Notes: generated by a model not told the origin, from the letters alone. Positions 27,936 through 37,143 are shown, numbered from the stretch's first letter. The stretch: 64,000 nt of DNA from Cupriavidus sp. YR651 (GCF_900101625.1 NZ_FMYZ01000001.1:1210304-1274303), one strand, 5' to 3'. Program-made: numbers and translations.

Positions 27936-28943
27936 TTAGTCGAACTGGATGTTGGCCTTGCGGGCAACCGCCTGCCATTTGTCGTGTTCGTGCCGCACCA
28001 GGTTGCCAAGTTCCGTCGGCGTGCCGACGGCGATCTCAAACCCCTGCGCCGACAGCGCCTCCACCACCTTGGGCTGGCGAATCGAACCGGCCAGCGCGTC
28101 ATGCAGGCGGGCAACGGTCTCTTGCGGCATGCCGGCCGGGCCGAACACACCGATCCACGAATAGGCCTCGAAGCCCTTGAAGCCCTGCTCGGCCACGGTC
28201 GGCACTTGCGGCATCTGCTTGATCCGGTTGGTACCCGTCACGCCGAGCACCTTGATGGTCTTGGCCGCGATGTGGGCCTGGACGGCCGCGAAGCTGCTGA
28301 AGAACAGGTCGACCTCACCGGCCAGCACGGCCTGCACGGCCGGGCCGCCGCCCTTGTAGGGTACGTGGAGGAAATGCACGCCGGCCTCGGTGGCCAGCGC
28401 CTCGGCGGCCAGCTGGTTCAGGCTGCCGATGCCCGAAGACGCGTAGCGCACGCCGTTCGGCTTGGCACGGGCCAGCTCGATCAGCTCCCTGACGTTCGAC
28501 GCGGGCAGCGCAGGATTCGCCGCGATCACCAGGGGAAAACGCACCAACTGGGTAATCGGCGTGAAGTCCTTGAAAGTGTCGTAGGGCAGATTCTTGTATG
28601 CAAACGGGTTGATCGCGTGGGTATCAAACGCCATCAGCAGCGTATTGCCGTCCGGCTTGGCGCGGGCCACCACATTGCTGGCGATCAGTCCGCCCGCGCC
28701 GGGCTTGTTATCCACCACCACGGTCTGCCCGAGGCCCGCTTTCAGGCCCGGCTGCAACTGGCGCGCCACGATGTCCACGCTGCCACCAGGCGGAAACGGC
28801 AACACCATCGAGATCGGACGGCCGCCGGCAGCGGTCTCGGCTTGGGCGAAGGAAGCAAGCGACGCCAGTGAGGCGGGCATGACACCCATCGGCAGCGACT
28901 TGAGCAGCATGCGGCGCAGCCGCGTGCGTTCGGCAGAAGACAT
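27936..28943 (-). CDS. Bug-family (tripartite tricarboxylate) extracytoplasmic binding protein
   Basis: Periplasmic binding protein of the Bug/TctC family, 335 residues, a group greatly expanded in Burkholderiales. Typical blocks are VLPFPPGGSVDIVARQL, VDNKPGAGGLIASNVVA and FLHVPYKGGGPAVQA, where ligand carboxylates bind. The N-terminus RTRLRRMLLKSL resembles a twin-arginine signal, ending near ASFAQA. No TctA/TctB membrane genes are adjacent, so it is an orphan binding protein. I chose the ATG at 28943; one at 29000 lies inside a terminator-like hairpin. Confidence 0.85.
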   Translation of the reverse strand: MSSAERTRLRRMLLKSLPMGVMPASLASLASFAQAETAAGGRPISMVLPFPPGGSVDIVARQLQPGLKAGLGQTVVVDNKPGAGGLIASNVVARAKPDGNTLLMAFDTHAINPFAYKNLPYDTFKDFTPITQLVRFPLVIAANPALPASNVRELIELARAKPNGVRYASSGIGSLNQLAAEALATEAGVHFLHVPYKGGGPAVQAVLAGEVDLFFSSFAAVQAHIAAKTIKVLGVTGTNRIKQMPQVPTVAEQGFKGFEAYSWIGVFGPAGMPQETVARLHDALAGSIRQPKVVEALSAQGFEIAVGTPTELGNLVRHEHDKWQAVARKANIQFD

Positions 28944-28980
28944 CAGGGACTCGGGCTGGGCGGCCAGGCGACCGCGGTAC

Positions 28981-29009
28981 AAAAAAGAAAAAGGCGGCAT
29001 GATGCCGCC
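28981..29009 (-). terminator. Terminator-like hairpin in front of the Bug gene
   Basis: A perfect 8-bp inverted repeat (28993-29000 with 29002-29009) around one base is followed on the minus strand by a T-rich tract (TTTTTCTTTTTT). The folded stem would need to open by a few pairs to form a loop. It ends 38 nt before the gene start, so it may be a second clpA terminator or an attenuator. Confidence 0.6.
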
Positions 29010-29075
29010 CTGTATTTTGCCCGATGATCGCCCACGTTGCAGGCGAAGGCGCCGCTGATCGCCCAGAAGTGAAAC

Positions 29076-29102
29076 AATCGGCCGGGATCTACCCGGCCGA
29101 TT
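29076..29102 (-). terminator. Terminator of clpS-clpA
   Basis: An 11-bp perfect stem (29076-29086 with 29092-29102), 5-nt loop, followed on the minus strand by GTTTCACTT. It lies 33 nt after the clpA stop. Confidence 0.7.
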
Positions 29103-29135
29103 GCATTTTCAACCCCGCTCATCCAGCCCCGTGCG

Positions 29136-31433
29136 TCAGGCTTCGGCGCGCTGTTCGCTCTCCGGGGCCTCCGGCGGTTCGGGGTCGGCCTCGGAGAAGG
29201 TCAGCTTGACCTGGTCGCTGTCGTCCAGGTCCACGGCCACCTTGCCGCCCGATACCAGCTTGCCGAACAGCAGTTCGTCGGCCAGCGCCTTGCGGATCAT
29301 GTCCTGAATCAGGCGCTGCATCGGACGGGCACCCATCATCGGATCGAAGCCCTTCTTCGCCAGGAACTTGCGCAGCTTCTCGGTAAAGCTGGCTTCCACC
29401 TTCTTCTCGTGCAGCTGCTCTTCCAGCTGCATCAGGAACTTGTCCACCACGCGCAGGATGATTTCCTCGTCCAGCGAGCGGAAGCTGATGGTGGCGTCCA
29501 GGCGGTTGCGGAACTCCGGCGTGAACATGCGCTTGATGTCGGCCATCTCGTCGCCCTGCTCGCGGGCGCTGGTAAAGCCGATCGTGGCGCGGTTCATGGT
29601 CTCCGCCCCCGCGTTCGTCGTCATGATGATGATGACGTTGCGGAAGTCGGCGCGACGACCGTTGTTGTCGGTCAGCGAACCATGGTCCATCACTTGCAGC
29701 AGGATATTGAAGATATCCGGATGCGCCTTTTCGATCTCATCCAGCAGCAGCACGCAGTGCGGCTTCTTGGTGACTGCCTCGGTCAGCAGGCCGCCCTGGT
29801 CAAACCCGACATAGCCCGGCGGCGCGCCGATCAGTCGGCTGACCGCATGACGTTCCATGTATTCGGACATGTCGAAGCGCAGCAGCTCGATGCCCATGAT
29901 GAACGCGAGCTGCTTGGCCACTTCGGTCTTGCCGACACCCGTCGGCCCCGAGAACAGGAACGAACCGATCGGCTTGTCCGTCTTGCCCAGCCCGGCGCGC
30001 GACATCTTGATCGCGGATGCCAGCGCCTCGATCGCCGGGTCCTGGCCGAACACCACCGATTTCAGGTCGCGTTCCAGGGTCTGCAGCTTGCTGCGGTCGT
30101 CCTGGTTGACGCTCTGCGGCGGAATGCGGGCGATGCGGGAAACGATGTCCTCGATCTCGGTCTTGCCGATGGTCTTCTTCTGCTTGGACTTCGGCAGGAT
30201 GCGTTGCGCGGCGCCAGCCTCATCGATCACGTCGATGGCCTTGTCCGGCAGGTGACGGTCGGTGATGAAGCGGGCCGACAGTTCCGCGGCAGCCGTCAGC
30301 GCTGACGCTGCGTACTTGACGCCGTGGTGCTCCTCGAACCGCGACTTCAGGCCTCGCAGGATCTGGACGGTCTGGTCGACGGACGGCTCCACCACGTCGA
30401 TCTTCTGGAAACGACGGGAGAGTGCCGCATCCTTTTCGAAGATGCCGCGATATTCCGTGAACGTGGTGGCACCCACGCACTTGAGCTGGCCCGACGACAG
30501 CGCCGGCTTGAGCAGGTTGCTGGCGTCCAGCGTACCGCCCGAGGCGGCGCCCGCGCCGATCAGCGTGTGGATCTCGTCGATGAACAGGATCGCGTTGGGA
30601 TTGTCCTTGAGGGACTTCAGAACGCCCTTCAGGCGCTGCTCGAAATCGCCACGATACTTGGTGCCGGCCAGCAGCGCGCCCATGTCGAGCGAGTAGACGA
30701 CCGCCTTTTCCAGGATGTCGGGCACTTCGTTCTTGGTGATGCGCCATGCCAGACCTTCGGCGATGGCGGTCTTGCCCACGCCGGCTTCGCCCACCAGCAG
30801 CGGGTTGTTCTTGCGCCGGCGGCAGAGCACCTGCACCACGCGCTCGACTTCGCTCTCGCGGCCGATCAGCGGATCGATCTTGCCGGCCTTGGCCAGCGAG
30901 TTCAGGTTCTGGGTGTACTGCTCGAGCGGGCTTTCCTTGCCGTCGCCGCCCTCGCCTTCGGCATTGCCCTCACCATGCTTGGCCGGCTCCGCCTGGTCCT
31001 TGCGGATACCGTGGCTGATGAAATTGACGACATCCAGGCGCGTCACACCCTGCTGCTGCAGGTAGTAGACGGCATGGGAGTCCTTCTCGCCGAAGATCGC
31101 CACCAGGACGTTGGCGCCGGTGACTTCCTTCTTGCCGTTGGACGTGGATTGCACATGCATGATCGCGCGCTGGATCACACGCTGGAAACCCAGCGTAGGT
31201 TGCGTGTCCACCTCGTCCGTGCCGGGTACGACCGGCGTGTTGTCGGCAATGAAGTTCTTCAGGCTGGTGCGCAAGTCCTCGATGTTGGCCGCGCAAGCGC
31301 GCAGCACTTCGGCAGCCGTGGGGTTGTCGAGCAACGCCAGCAGCAGGTGTTCCACGGTAATGAACTCGTGGCGCGCCTGGCGGGCTTCGACAAAAGCCAT
31401 ATGAAGGCTCACTTCCAATTCTTGCGCAATCAT
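29136..31433 (-). CDS. clpA: ATP-dependent Clp protease ATP-binding subunit ClpA
   Basis: AAA+ unfoldase of 765 residues that feeds substrates to ClpP. It has the N-domain ([20 protein letters not shown]), a first nucleotide domain with [13 protein letters not shown], and a second with [13 protein letters not shown]; there is no long coiled middle domain, which distinguishes it from ClpB and ClpC. The ATG at 31433 overlaps the clpS stop by 4 nt and follows GGAGGA. ClpS, its N-end-rule adaptor, is therefore translationally coupled. Confidence 0.96.
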   Translation of the reverse strand: MIAQELEVSLHMAFVEARQARHEFITVEHLLLALLDNPTAAEVLRACAANIEDLRTSLKNFIADNTPVVPGTDEVDTQPTLGFQRVIQRAIMHVQSTSNGKKEVTGANVLVAIFGEKDSHAVYYLQQQGVTRLDVVNFISHGIRKDQAEPAKHGEGNAEGEGGDGKESPLEQYTQNLNSLAKAGKIDPLIGRESEVERVVQVLCRRRKNNPLLVGEAGVGKTAIAEGLAWRITKNEVPDILEKAVVYSLDMGALLAGTKYRGDFEQRLKGVLKSLKDNPNAILFIDEIHTLIGAGAASGGTLDASNLLKPALSSGQLKCVGATTFTEYRGIFEKDAALSRRFQKIDVVEPSVDQTVQILRGLKSRFEEHHGVKYAASALTAAAELSARFITDRHLPDKAIDVIDEAGAAQRILPKSKQKKTIGKTEIEDIVSRIARIPPQSVNQDDRSKLQTLERDLKSVVFGQDPAIEALASAIKMSRAGLGKTDKPIGSFLFSGPTGVGKTEVAKQLAFIMGIELLRFDMSEYMERHAVSRLIGAPPGYVGFDQGGLLTEAVTKKPHCVLLLDEIEKAHPDIFNILLQVMDHGSLTDNNGRRADFRNVIIIMTTNAGAETMNRATIGFTSAREQGDEMADIKRMFTPEFRNRLDATISFRSLDEEIILRVVDKFLMQLEEQLHEKKVEASFTEKLRKFLAKKGFDPMMGARPMQRLIQDMIRKALADELLFGKLVSGGKVAVDLDDSDQVKLTFSEADPEPPEAPESEQRAEA

Positions 31434-31756
31434 GCTTCCTCCATCACGCACTGCAACGGGTGCCCCGCCTGCCGCGCATGGGTTGATACAAGCTCGACCT
31501 TGGTCGCCGCGATATCTCTCGTATAGATACCACAGACGCCCTTGCCTTCCCGGTGAACGGTCAGCATGATCTGCGTCGCCGTTTCCCGGTCCCTGCTGAA
31601 ATACTGCTGCAGGATCATCACGACGAACTCCATCGGAGTGTAGTCGTCGTTGAGGAGGACCACCTTGTACATCGCAGGCGGCTTGAGCTGCTGCTCTTTC
31701 CGCTCGATGACAGTGCCTGCCTCGCGTTGTGGGGTATTCGCCAGCCGTGTCGCCAT
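31430..31756 (-). CDS. clpS: ATP-dependent Clp protease adaptor ClpS
   Basis: Adaptor of 108 residues that delivers N-degron substrates to ClpA. The substrate pocket and core are clear: [20 protein letters not shown], followed by a [18 protein letters not shown] block. The ATG at 31756 gives the normal family N-terminus but has no ribosome site, and a -10 box ends 6 nt before it, suggesting a leaderless transcript. Confidence 0.95.
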   Translation of the reverse strand: MATRLANTPQREAGTVIERKEQQLKPPAMYKVVLLNDDYTPMEFVVMILQQYFSRDRETATQIMLTVHREGKGVCGIYTRDIAATKVELVSTHARQAGHPLQCVMEEA

Positions 31757-31762
31757 GGCTTT

Positions 31763-31790
31763 ATTCTAACTCTTACTCGCAAGTCTGCAA
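31763..31790 (-). promoter_or_regulatory. Promoter of clpS-clpA directly abutting the start codon
   Basis: TTGCAG (31790-31785) and TAGAAT (31768-31763) are spaced by 16 bp on the minus strand. The usual 7-nt distance from the -10 box puts the transcription start on the A of the clpS ATG. Confidence 0.6.
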
Positions 31791-32318
31791 TTTGGGGAAA
31801 TGGGCACGTATTCAAGGCCCCACTCATCGGAAAATTCTTACGTGCCCAGCCGCACAGAGGGCGTTAGGCGCACGTTGCTGGTGCATGGATCCTGACCTGA
31901 CATGCCGGCTTTGGTGCCCACCACCGGTGCCCGCGAACGCGAATCCACCATCCCGCCAAAGGTACCATTCCACGCCGTTTCAATCCCACCACACCCTACG
32001 CCGAGTGGGGAATCTGCCAGCTTGACAGTATGTTGGTTTGACAGAAAAATCGGTCGCACATCCAGGCCCGGCCAGCGAGCCAAGCGAATAAGGCCGGCCA
32101 GGATGATTCCGTGAGCAGGGAGGCCCACGACCGGCGTCGGCAAACCGTTTTCCGCCAATTGACCTGGCGGTTTCAGGCGGATTGCCCCGCGAATTCCATT
32201 CAGCGACGCATTCTGGTCCGCCGGATCCGACAGGACCGGTCCGGCATGCGCGCCGACGTGTCATTCGGCTGGCCATCGGTTTCCCCGCTTGAAATCAGCT
32301 TTTTCGTTGGGGGAGTTT
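31791..32318. other. Long spacer between clpS and the cold-shock gene
   Basis: No gene is supported here. It includes a candidate promoter at 32022-32050 and what would be a leader of about 260 nt for the cold-shock gene. Several short GC-rich inverted repeats occur near 32210-32260. Long structured leaders are normal for cold-shock genes. Confidence 0.4.
32022..32050 (+). promoter_or_regulatory. Possible promoter of the cold-shock gene
   Basis: A consensus TTGACA (32022-32027) is followed after 17 bp by AAAAAT (four of six matches). A second TTGACA lies at 32038-32043 but without a good -10. Confidence 0.4.
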
Positions 32319-32528
32319 ATGGCAAGCGGTATCGTCAAATGGTTCAATGACGCCAAGGGTTTCGGCTTTATCAAGCCGGACGATGGCGAGGAAGAACTGT
32401 TTGCGCACTTTTCGGCAATCCAGATGGCGGGCTTCAAGACGCTGAAGGAAGGCCAGCGCGTCGTGTTCGAAGTGGTTCAGGGCCCCAAGGGCAAGCAAGC
32501 CACCAACATCCAGGACGCCGCACAGTAA
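32319..32528 (+). CDS. Cold-shock domain protein (CspA/CspD family)
   Basis: Single cold-shock domain of 69 residues that binds single-stranded RNA and DNA. RNP1 is KGFGFI and RNP2 is LFAHFSAI; the N-terminus [17 protein letters not shown] is diagnostic. GGGGGAG precedes the ATG at 32319. The location beside clpS-clpA parallels the cspD-clpS-clpA order of enterobacteria, though here the two are divergent. Confidence 0.95.
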   Translation: MASGIVKWFNDAKGFGFIKPDDGEEELFAHFSAIQMAGFKTLKEGQRVVFEVVQGPKGKQATNIQDAAQ

Positions 32529-32671
32529 AAGAGCGCCGCGACCGCACCGGACGCAGAGCCGCGGCGGTCACCAGGATGCGAGGGGGGCACTGTCCCCCGG
32601 AACGGGATCCTGTGTCACGACATGGCAATGCCTGCCGGGACACGCTGCAAGGCGGTACGCTACGCATCCGA

Positions 32672-32702
32672 CAAGACGCCCGGTGATGAGCCGGGCGTCT
32701 TG
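32672..32702 (+). terminator. Terminator downstream of the cold-shock gene
   Basis: A perfect 12-bp stem (32672-32683 with 32691-32702) with a 7-nt loop; the following CTTTGGGG is only weakly T-rich. Confidence 0.6.
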
Positions 32703-32786
32703 CTTTGGGGCTGTCCATGCCGTTCGCGCGATTTGTGCGACCCGACCGACCGGTCGGCCGGTTGATTCCCCCACGCTGCATCTCCC

Positions 32787-33251
32787 TCATTCGGACCAGC
32801 CGTCGATCTTCAGCCCGCTGGCCTTTTCGGCCTCCTCGCGACTGAGCTTCCGCACCGACTGGCCGAAGCTCCAGACGTGCCCCTCCGGATCCCGGGCGGC
32901 ATAGACCCTGTCCCCATAAAACTGGTCCTCCGGCTCCCTGACGATGGTCGCGCCGGCCGCCCGGGCGCGCTCGCAATGCGCGTCCAGCCCATCCGACATA
33001 TGAACATGGACGGACTGCGTGTTCTTGCCGCCTAGCGACGCCGGGCTGGCCGTGTACTCCGCCCACTCGCTGCCGACCATCAGATAGCTGTCGCGGAAGC
33101 GCATTTCCGAATGAACAAGCTTGCCGTCCTGATCCGAGATCACCATCACGCGTCGGAAGCCGAACGCACGTTCGAGCCAGTCCAGCGCGGCCACCGGATC
33201 CTTGTAATAGACCGCGGCCCCGAAAGCCGTGCGTCGGAAGGGGTCTTCCAT
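32787..33251 (-). CDS. VOC family protein (PhnB/glyoxalase-like)
   Basis: Small VOC-fold protein of 154 residues with VYYKDPVAALDWLERAFGF and, near the end, DRVYAARDPEGHVWSFGQ, the typical second betaalphabetabetabeta unit. It resembles uncharacterised PhnB-like glyoxalase relatives; function is unknown. The ATG at 33251 has a GAGGAGG ribosome site. It stands alone between the cold-shock gene and icd. Confidence 0.82.
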   Translation of the reverse strand: MEDPFRRTAFGAAVYYKDPVAALDWLERAFGFRRVMVISDQDGKLVHSEMRFRDSYLMVGSEWAEYTASPASLGGKNTQSVHVHMSDGLDAHCERARAAGATIVREPEDQFYGDRVYAARDPEGHVWSFGQSVRKLSREEAEKASGLKIDGWSE

Positions 33252-33411
33252 GTGAGCCTCCTCATCTATCAGCCAATCCTGATGTTGTAGTGGATGGCTT
33301 CGCATGCCGCCAGCGCCTCGGTTCAGAGGCGCTGCATCGGCAGCTGTCACGAAGGGAAAGGAGTTCAGGAGTTCGGATGGTCGACAGGGCGTCTGGGTGT
33401 CTGGGCGTCTG

Positions 33412-33452
33412 GCAACAAAAAACCCCGGAGGCCGTCTGACCGCCCGGGGTTT
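33412..33452 (-). terminator. Intrinsic terminator of icd
   Basis: AAACCCCGG (33420-33428) pairs with CCGGGGTTT (33444-33452) around a 15-nt GC-rich loop, and a run of six T (TTTTTTG) follows on the minus strand. It lies about 35 nt after the icd stop. Confidence 0.8.
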
Positions 33453-33485
33453 CGCGCAGCAGGCCGAATGCAGCCTGAGAGCCCG

Positions 33486-34736
33486 TTACATGTTGTCGAC
33501 CATCACCTGGCCGAAGCCCGAGCACGATACCTGCGTCGCGCCTTCCAGCAGGCGGGCAAAGTCGTACGTAACCTTCTTCGACAGGATCGACTTCTCCATC
33601 GACGAAATGATCAGGTCCGCTGCTTCGGTCCAGCCCATGTGGCGCAACATCATTTCGGCCGACAGGATTTCCGAACCCGGATTCACATAGTCCTTGCCCG
33701 CGTACTTCGGCGCCGTACCGTGCGTGGCTTCGAACATCGCCACCGAATCCGACATGTTCGCACCCGGGGCGATGCCGATGCCGCCCACCTGCGCGGCCAG
33801 TGCGTCCGAAACGTAGTCGCCATTCAGGTTCAGCGTGGCAATCACCGAATACTCGGCCGGGCGCAGCAGGATCTGCTGCAGGAACGCGTCGGCGATGGCG
33901 TCCTTGATGACGATGTCCTTGCCGGTCTTCGGGTTCTTGAACTTGCACCACGGGCCGCCGTCCACCAGCGCGGCTCCGAATTCCTTCTGCGCCAGCTCGT
34001 AGCCCCAGTCACGGAAGCCACCTTCGGTGAACTTCATGATGTTGCCCTTGTGCACCAGCGTCACCGACGGCTTGTCGTTGTCGATCGCATACTGGATGGC
34101 CTTGCGCACCAGGCGCTGGGTGCCCTGCTTCGACACCGGCTTGACGCCAATCCCCGAAGTCTCCGGGAAGCGGATCTTCTTCACGCCCATTTCGTTCTGC
34201 AGGAAGGCAATCAGCTTCTTCGCGCCCTCGCTCTCGGCTTCCCATTCGATACCGGCATAAATGTCCTCCGAGTTCTCACGGAAGATCACCATGTCGGTCT
34301 TTTCCGGCTCGCGCACAGGCGACGGCACGCCCTTGAAATAGCGTACCGGGCGCAGGCAAACGTAGAGGTCAAGCTGCTGGCGCAGCGCGACATTCAGAGA
34401 GCGGATGCCGCCACCGACCGGCGTGGTCAGCGGGCCCTTGATCGACACCACGTATTCCTTGAGCACGTCCAGCGTTTCGTCCGGCAGCCAGACGTCCGGG
34501 CCGTACACCCGGGTGGACTTCTCGCCCGCATAAATCTCCATCCAGGCGATCTTGCGCTTGCCGGCGTAGGCCTTTTCCACGGCCGCGTCCACGACCTTGA
34601 TCATCACCGGCGTGATATCGAGACCGGTGCCGTCACCTTCGATATAGGGGATGATGGGATTGTCCGGCACGTTGAGCGAGTAATCGGCATTCACCGTAAT
34701 CTTCTCGCCTGCCGGGACCTTGATGTGCTGGTACAT
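33486..34736 (-). CDS. icd: NADP-dependent isocitrate dehydrogenase
   Basis: TCA-cycle enzyme converting isocitrate to 2-oxoglutarate, 416 residues, the dimeric E. coli type. Motifs include [15 protein letters not shown], the substrate loop [14 protein letters not shown] with the regulatory Ser, [12 protein letters not shown], and the NADP-binding region [13 protein letters not shown]. The ATG at 34736 is the normal start ([13 protein letters not shown]). The upstream region holds a 12-bp palindrome shared with another promoter in this window. Confidence 0.97.
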   Translation of the reverse strand: MYQHIKVPAGEKITVNADYSLNVPDNPIIPYIEGDGTGLDITPVMIKVVDAAVEKAYAGKRKIAWMEIYAGEKSTRVYGPDVWLPDETLDVLKEYVVSIKGPLTTPVGGGIRSLNVALRQQLDLYVCLRPVRYFKGVPSPVREPEKTDMVIFRENSEDIYAGIEWEAESEGAKKLIAFLQNEMGVKKIRFPETSGIGVKPVSKQGTQRLVRKAIQYAIDNDKPSVTLVHKGNIMKFTEGGFRDWGYELAQKEFGAALVDGGPWCKFKNPKTGKDIVIKDAIADAFLQQILLRPAEYSVIATLNLNGDYVSDALAAQVGGIGIAPGANMSDSVAMFEATHGTAPKYAGKDYVNPGSEILSAEMMLRHMGWTEAADLIISSMEKSILSKKVTYDFARLLEGATQVSCSGFGQVMVDNM

Positions 34737-34886
34737 GGACGTCTCCACTACGGAACGGGGTTGTGACGGTCGCCAGGCATGTGGTCCGGCAACGCGATGC
34801 AAAGGGGCCGCGAGGCATTGTAACGGGCGTTCTCGGTTCGGCCCGTGACTCACCATGTCGCGCCGCACCACAGATGATCGACTATG

Positions 34887-34909
34887 AGTCTTATATAAGA
34901 CATAAGACT
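34887..34909. promoter_or_regulatory. Conserved palindromic element, icd/rluE intergenic copy
   Basis: The core TCTTATATAAGA (34889-34900) is a perfect 12-bp palindrome, extended to 14 bp by G and C at the ends. The 23-bp segment matches the one at 39857-39879 at 21 positions. On the icd strand, TTGCTG and TTATGT lie just upstream with 18-bp spacing, so a regulator bound here would sit near the icd start site. Confidence 0.65.
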
Positions 34910-34976
34910 AATCTCATATTATGCAGCAATCTGCGATCGTCCGCCAACTTGACGGGTTGGGGCATACTTCGCGCCC

Positions 34977-35702
34977 ATGACGCTGATCACCCTCAACAAA
35001 CCCTTCAACACAATGAGCCAGTTCTCGGCGCACCCCACGCGGCCGACCCTGGCCGATTGCGTGTCCGTGCCGGACGTCTACCCGGCGGGGCGACTCGATG
35101 CCGACAGCGAAGGTTTGCTGCTGCTGACCGATGACGGCGCACTACAGGCGCGCATCGCCGATCCGCTCCACAAGCTCGTCAAGACCTACCTCGCACAGGT
35201 GGAAGGCGTGCCGGACGCTGCCGCGCTGGCGCAGTTGCGCACGGGGGTGGACCTGGGCGATTTCCGCACGTTACCTGCGGCGGCTCGCGTGGTCGATGAA
35301 CCGGCATGGCTGTGGCCGCGCCACCCGCCGATTCGCTACCGCGCAGCCATTCCCACGTCGTGGGTGGAACTGCAGATTCGCGAAGGCAAGAATCGACAGG
35401 TTCGTCGCATGACCGCTGCCGTCGGTTTCCCCACCTTGCGGCTGATACGCGTGGCGATCGGTAATCTGTCGCTGCCAGCGCTGGGGCTGGAGCCGGGCCA
35501 ATGGTGCGAAATCGATCCGGGCGTGGTGGGGCTACCCAGCCCGACCGCTCGCCCGCCCGCGACGATGGCGCGCAGCCCGGGCACGAGAAAGCCGGCTGTG
35601 AAACGAGCGGAAAAACAGGGGGGCAATCGGGGGAACAAACAGGTGGATACACAGACGGCGCAACGGCCGGCAGCACCGGTAAGACGCCGTTACAAATCCT
35701 GA
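34977..35702 (+). CDS. rluE: 23S rRNA pseudouridine synthase, RluE type
   Basis: Pseudouridine synthase of the RsuA/RluB/E/F family, 241 residues. The catalytic motif GRLDADSEGLLLLTDDG carries Asp41; NRQVRRMTAAVGFPTLRLIR is the family C-motif. There is no N-terminal S4 domain, matching RluE, which modifies U2457 in E. coli 23S rRNA. A basic, low-complexity tail of about 50 residues follows the fold. It diverges from icd, as in several proteobacteria. Confidence 0.9.
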   Translation: MTLITLNKPFNTMSQFSAHPTRPTLADCVSVPDVYPAGRLDADSEGLLLLTDDGALQARIADPLHKLVKTYLAQVEGVPDAAALAQLRTGVDLGDFRTLPAAARVVDEPAWLWPRHPPIRYRAAIPTSWVELQIREGKNRQVRRMTAAVGFPTLRLIRVAIGNLSLPALGLEPGQWCEIDPGVVGLPSPTARPPATMARSPGTRKPAVKRAEKQGGNRGNKQVDTQTAQRPAAPVRRRYKS

Positions 35703-35807
35703 CAACTCCGACGTCAACGCCCCGCTCGGACATCCCGTTTTTGTGGCTGACACGTCAATACGCGTCAACTCTCCAAATACTGGACAAATATCCTCGAGGT
35801 ACTCGCA

Positions 35808-35999
35808 ATGAAAAAACTGATCGCTGCCCTGGTTGTTGGCCTGTTCGCTACCGGCGCTTTCGCCCAGGCTTCGGCTCCTGCTGCTGACGCCGCCGCGCCG
35901 GCCGCCAAGGAAGCTGCGAAGCCCGCGAAGACCAGCAAGAAGCACAGCAAGAAGCACGCCTCCAAGAAGGCGGCAGCTTCGGCTCCGGCCGCGCAGTAA
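35808..35999 (+). CDS. Small exported Lys/His/Ala-rich protein
   Basis: 63-residue product with a clear Sec signal peptide (MKKLIAALVVGLFATGAFA, cut after Ala19). The 44-residue mature part is almost only Ala, Lys, Pro, Ser and His, with two SKKH units (TSKKHSKKHASKK), so it is strongly basic and probably disordered. GAGGT precedes the ATG and a strong terminator follows, so it is its own unit. Composition resembles acid-shock-type proteins, but I cannot assign a function. Confidence 0.8.
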   Translation: MKKLIAALVVGLFATGAFAQASAPAADAAAPAAKEAAKPAKTSKKHSKKHASKKAAASAPAAQ

Positions 36000-36048
36000 G
36001 GCGGCAGCGCGACGGGCGCCGGCGACATGCCGGGGCCGTTTGCGCATC

Positions 36049-36083
36049 AAAGGCAGGTTCGCCCCGTGCGACCTGCCTTTTTT
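36049..36083 (+). terminator. Terminator of the small exported protein gene
   Basis: AAAGGCAGGT (36049-36058) pairs with ACCTGCCTTT (36071-36080), followed by more T. Confidence 0.85.
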
Positions 36084-36156
36084 CATGCGCGCACGCTTTT
36101 GACGGGCTGCGCTATGCTCTCGCCTGCGGTTGAACCTCCAACTCCAGTCCTTCGCC

Positions 36157-36606
36157 ATGCACCCTGTGCTTAAAATCCTCGTGGCCGTCGGCGCCACCGT
36201 CCTGACGACCCTTGCGCAGGCGCAGTCCGCGCTGCCCGTCGTCTCGCTGACAGCCGGCATGTACGCCATCAAGGCAGAAGTCGCGGCCTCTCCGGAAGCG
36301 CGCGAGCGCGGCCTGATGTACCGGCAGTCGATGCCCGCCAATACCGGCATGCTGTTCGTGTTCGAGGAAAAGGCCGGCCACTGCTTCTGGATGAAGAATA
36401 CGAACCTGCCGCTCTCCATCGCCTTCCTGGCCGATGACGGCAGCATCGTGAACATCGAGGACATGGCACCGCAGACCGAGGACAACCACTGCCCGCGCGC
36501 GGCCGTGCGCTATGCGCTGGAGATGAACAAGGGGTGGTTCGCGCAGAAGGGCATCAAGCCTGGCGCAAAGATTGGCGGCCTGCCGCAGTCGAGGCCCGCG
36601 CAGTAA
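36157..36606 (+). CDS. Exported DUF192 family protein
   Basis: 149-residue protein with a signal peptide (cut near AQA, Ala22) and a DUF192 domain: ERGLMYRQSMPANTGMLFVFEE, the central CFWMKNTNLPLSIAFL and the tail RYALEMNKGWFAQKGIKPG. The family is widespread and of unknown role. I chose the ATG at 36157; an in-frame TTG at 36130 would spoil the signal peptide. Confidence 0.85.
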   Translation: MHPVLKILVAVGATVLTTLAQAQSALPVVSLTAGMYAIKAEVAASPEARERGLMYRQSMPANTGMLFVFEEKAGHCFWMKNTNLPLSIAFLADDGSIVNIEDMAPQTEDNHCPRAAVRYALEMNKGWFAQKGIKPGAKIGGLPQSRPAQ

Positions 36607-36614
36607 GACAGGAC

Positions 36615-36636
36615 GGCGCGGCGGGTTGGCCGCGCC
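36615..36636. terminator. GC-rich hairpin between convergent DUF192 and yajQ genes
   Basis: GGCGCGGC pairs with GCCGCGCC around a 6-nt loop. No T run follows on either strand, so its role in termination is uncertain. Confidence 0.4.
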
Positions 36637-36657
36637 CTGACGACTGGCCTGCGAGGC

Positions 36658-37143
36658 TCAGTCGCGGAAGTTGTTGAAGTCCAGCGGGGCCTCGGAAACG
36701 TCCTTGCGCAGCAGCGCGATCACGGATTGCAGGTCATCGCGCTTGGTGCCGGACACGCGCACAGCGTCGCCCTGGATGCTGGCCTGGACCTTGATCTTGC
36801 TGTCCTTGATCATGCGCACGATCTTCTTGGCCAGGTCACCGGTCACGCCTTTCTTGATCGTGATGACCTGCTTGACCTTGTCGCCGCTGATCTTGTCGGT
36901 CTTGCCGTAGTCCAGGAAGCGCACGTCCACGTTGCGCTTGGCCATCTTGTTGATCAGCACATCCTTGACTTGATCGAGCTTGAAGTCATCGTCGGCAAAC
37001 GCGGTCAGTTCGTTTTCCTTGTGTTCGACCCGGGCGTCCGAGCCCTTGAAGTCGAAGCGCGTGGAAATTTCCTTGTTGGATTGCTCCACGGCATTCTTCA
37101 CTTCGACCATGTTTGCTTCGCACACTACGTCAAACGACGGCAT
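36658..37143 (-). CDS. yajQ: YajQ family cyclic-di-GMP/nucleotide-binding protein
   Basis: 161-residue DUF520 protein with two ferredoxin-like domains. Typical blocks are [33 protein letters not shown] and [21 protein letters not shown]. Xanthomonas and Pseudomonas members bind cyclic di-GMP; whether this one does is unknown. AGGAGA precedes the ATG at 37143. Confidence 0.93.
   Translation of the reverse strand: MPSFDVVCEANMVEVKNAVEQSNKEISTRFDFKGSDARVEHKENELTAFADDDFKLDQVKDVLINKMAKRNVDVRFLDYGKTDKISGDKVKQVITIKKGVTGDLAKKIVRMIKDSKIKVQASIQGDAVRVSGTKRDDLQSVIALLRKDVSEAPLDFNNFRD

Noticed and set aside
36099-36118. TTGACG and TATGCT as a promoter for the DUF192 gene
   Set aside because: Spacing is only 8 bp, too short for a sigma-70 promoter.
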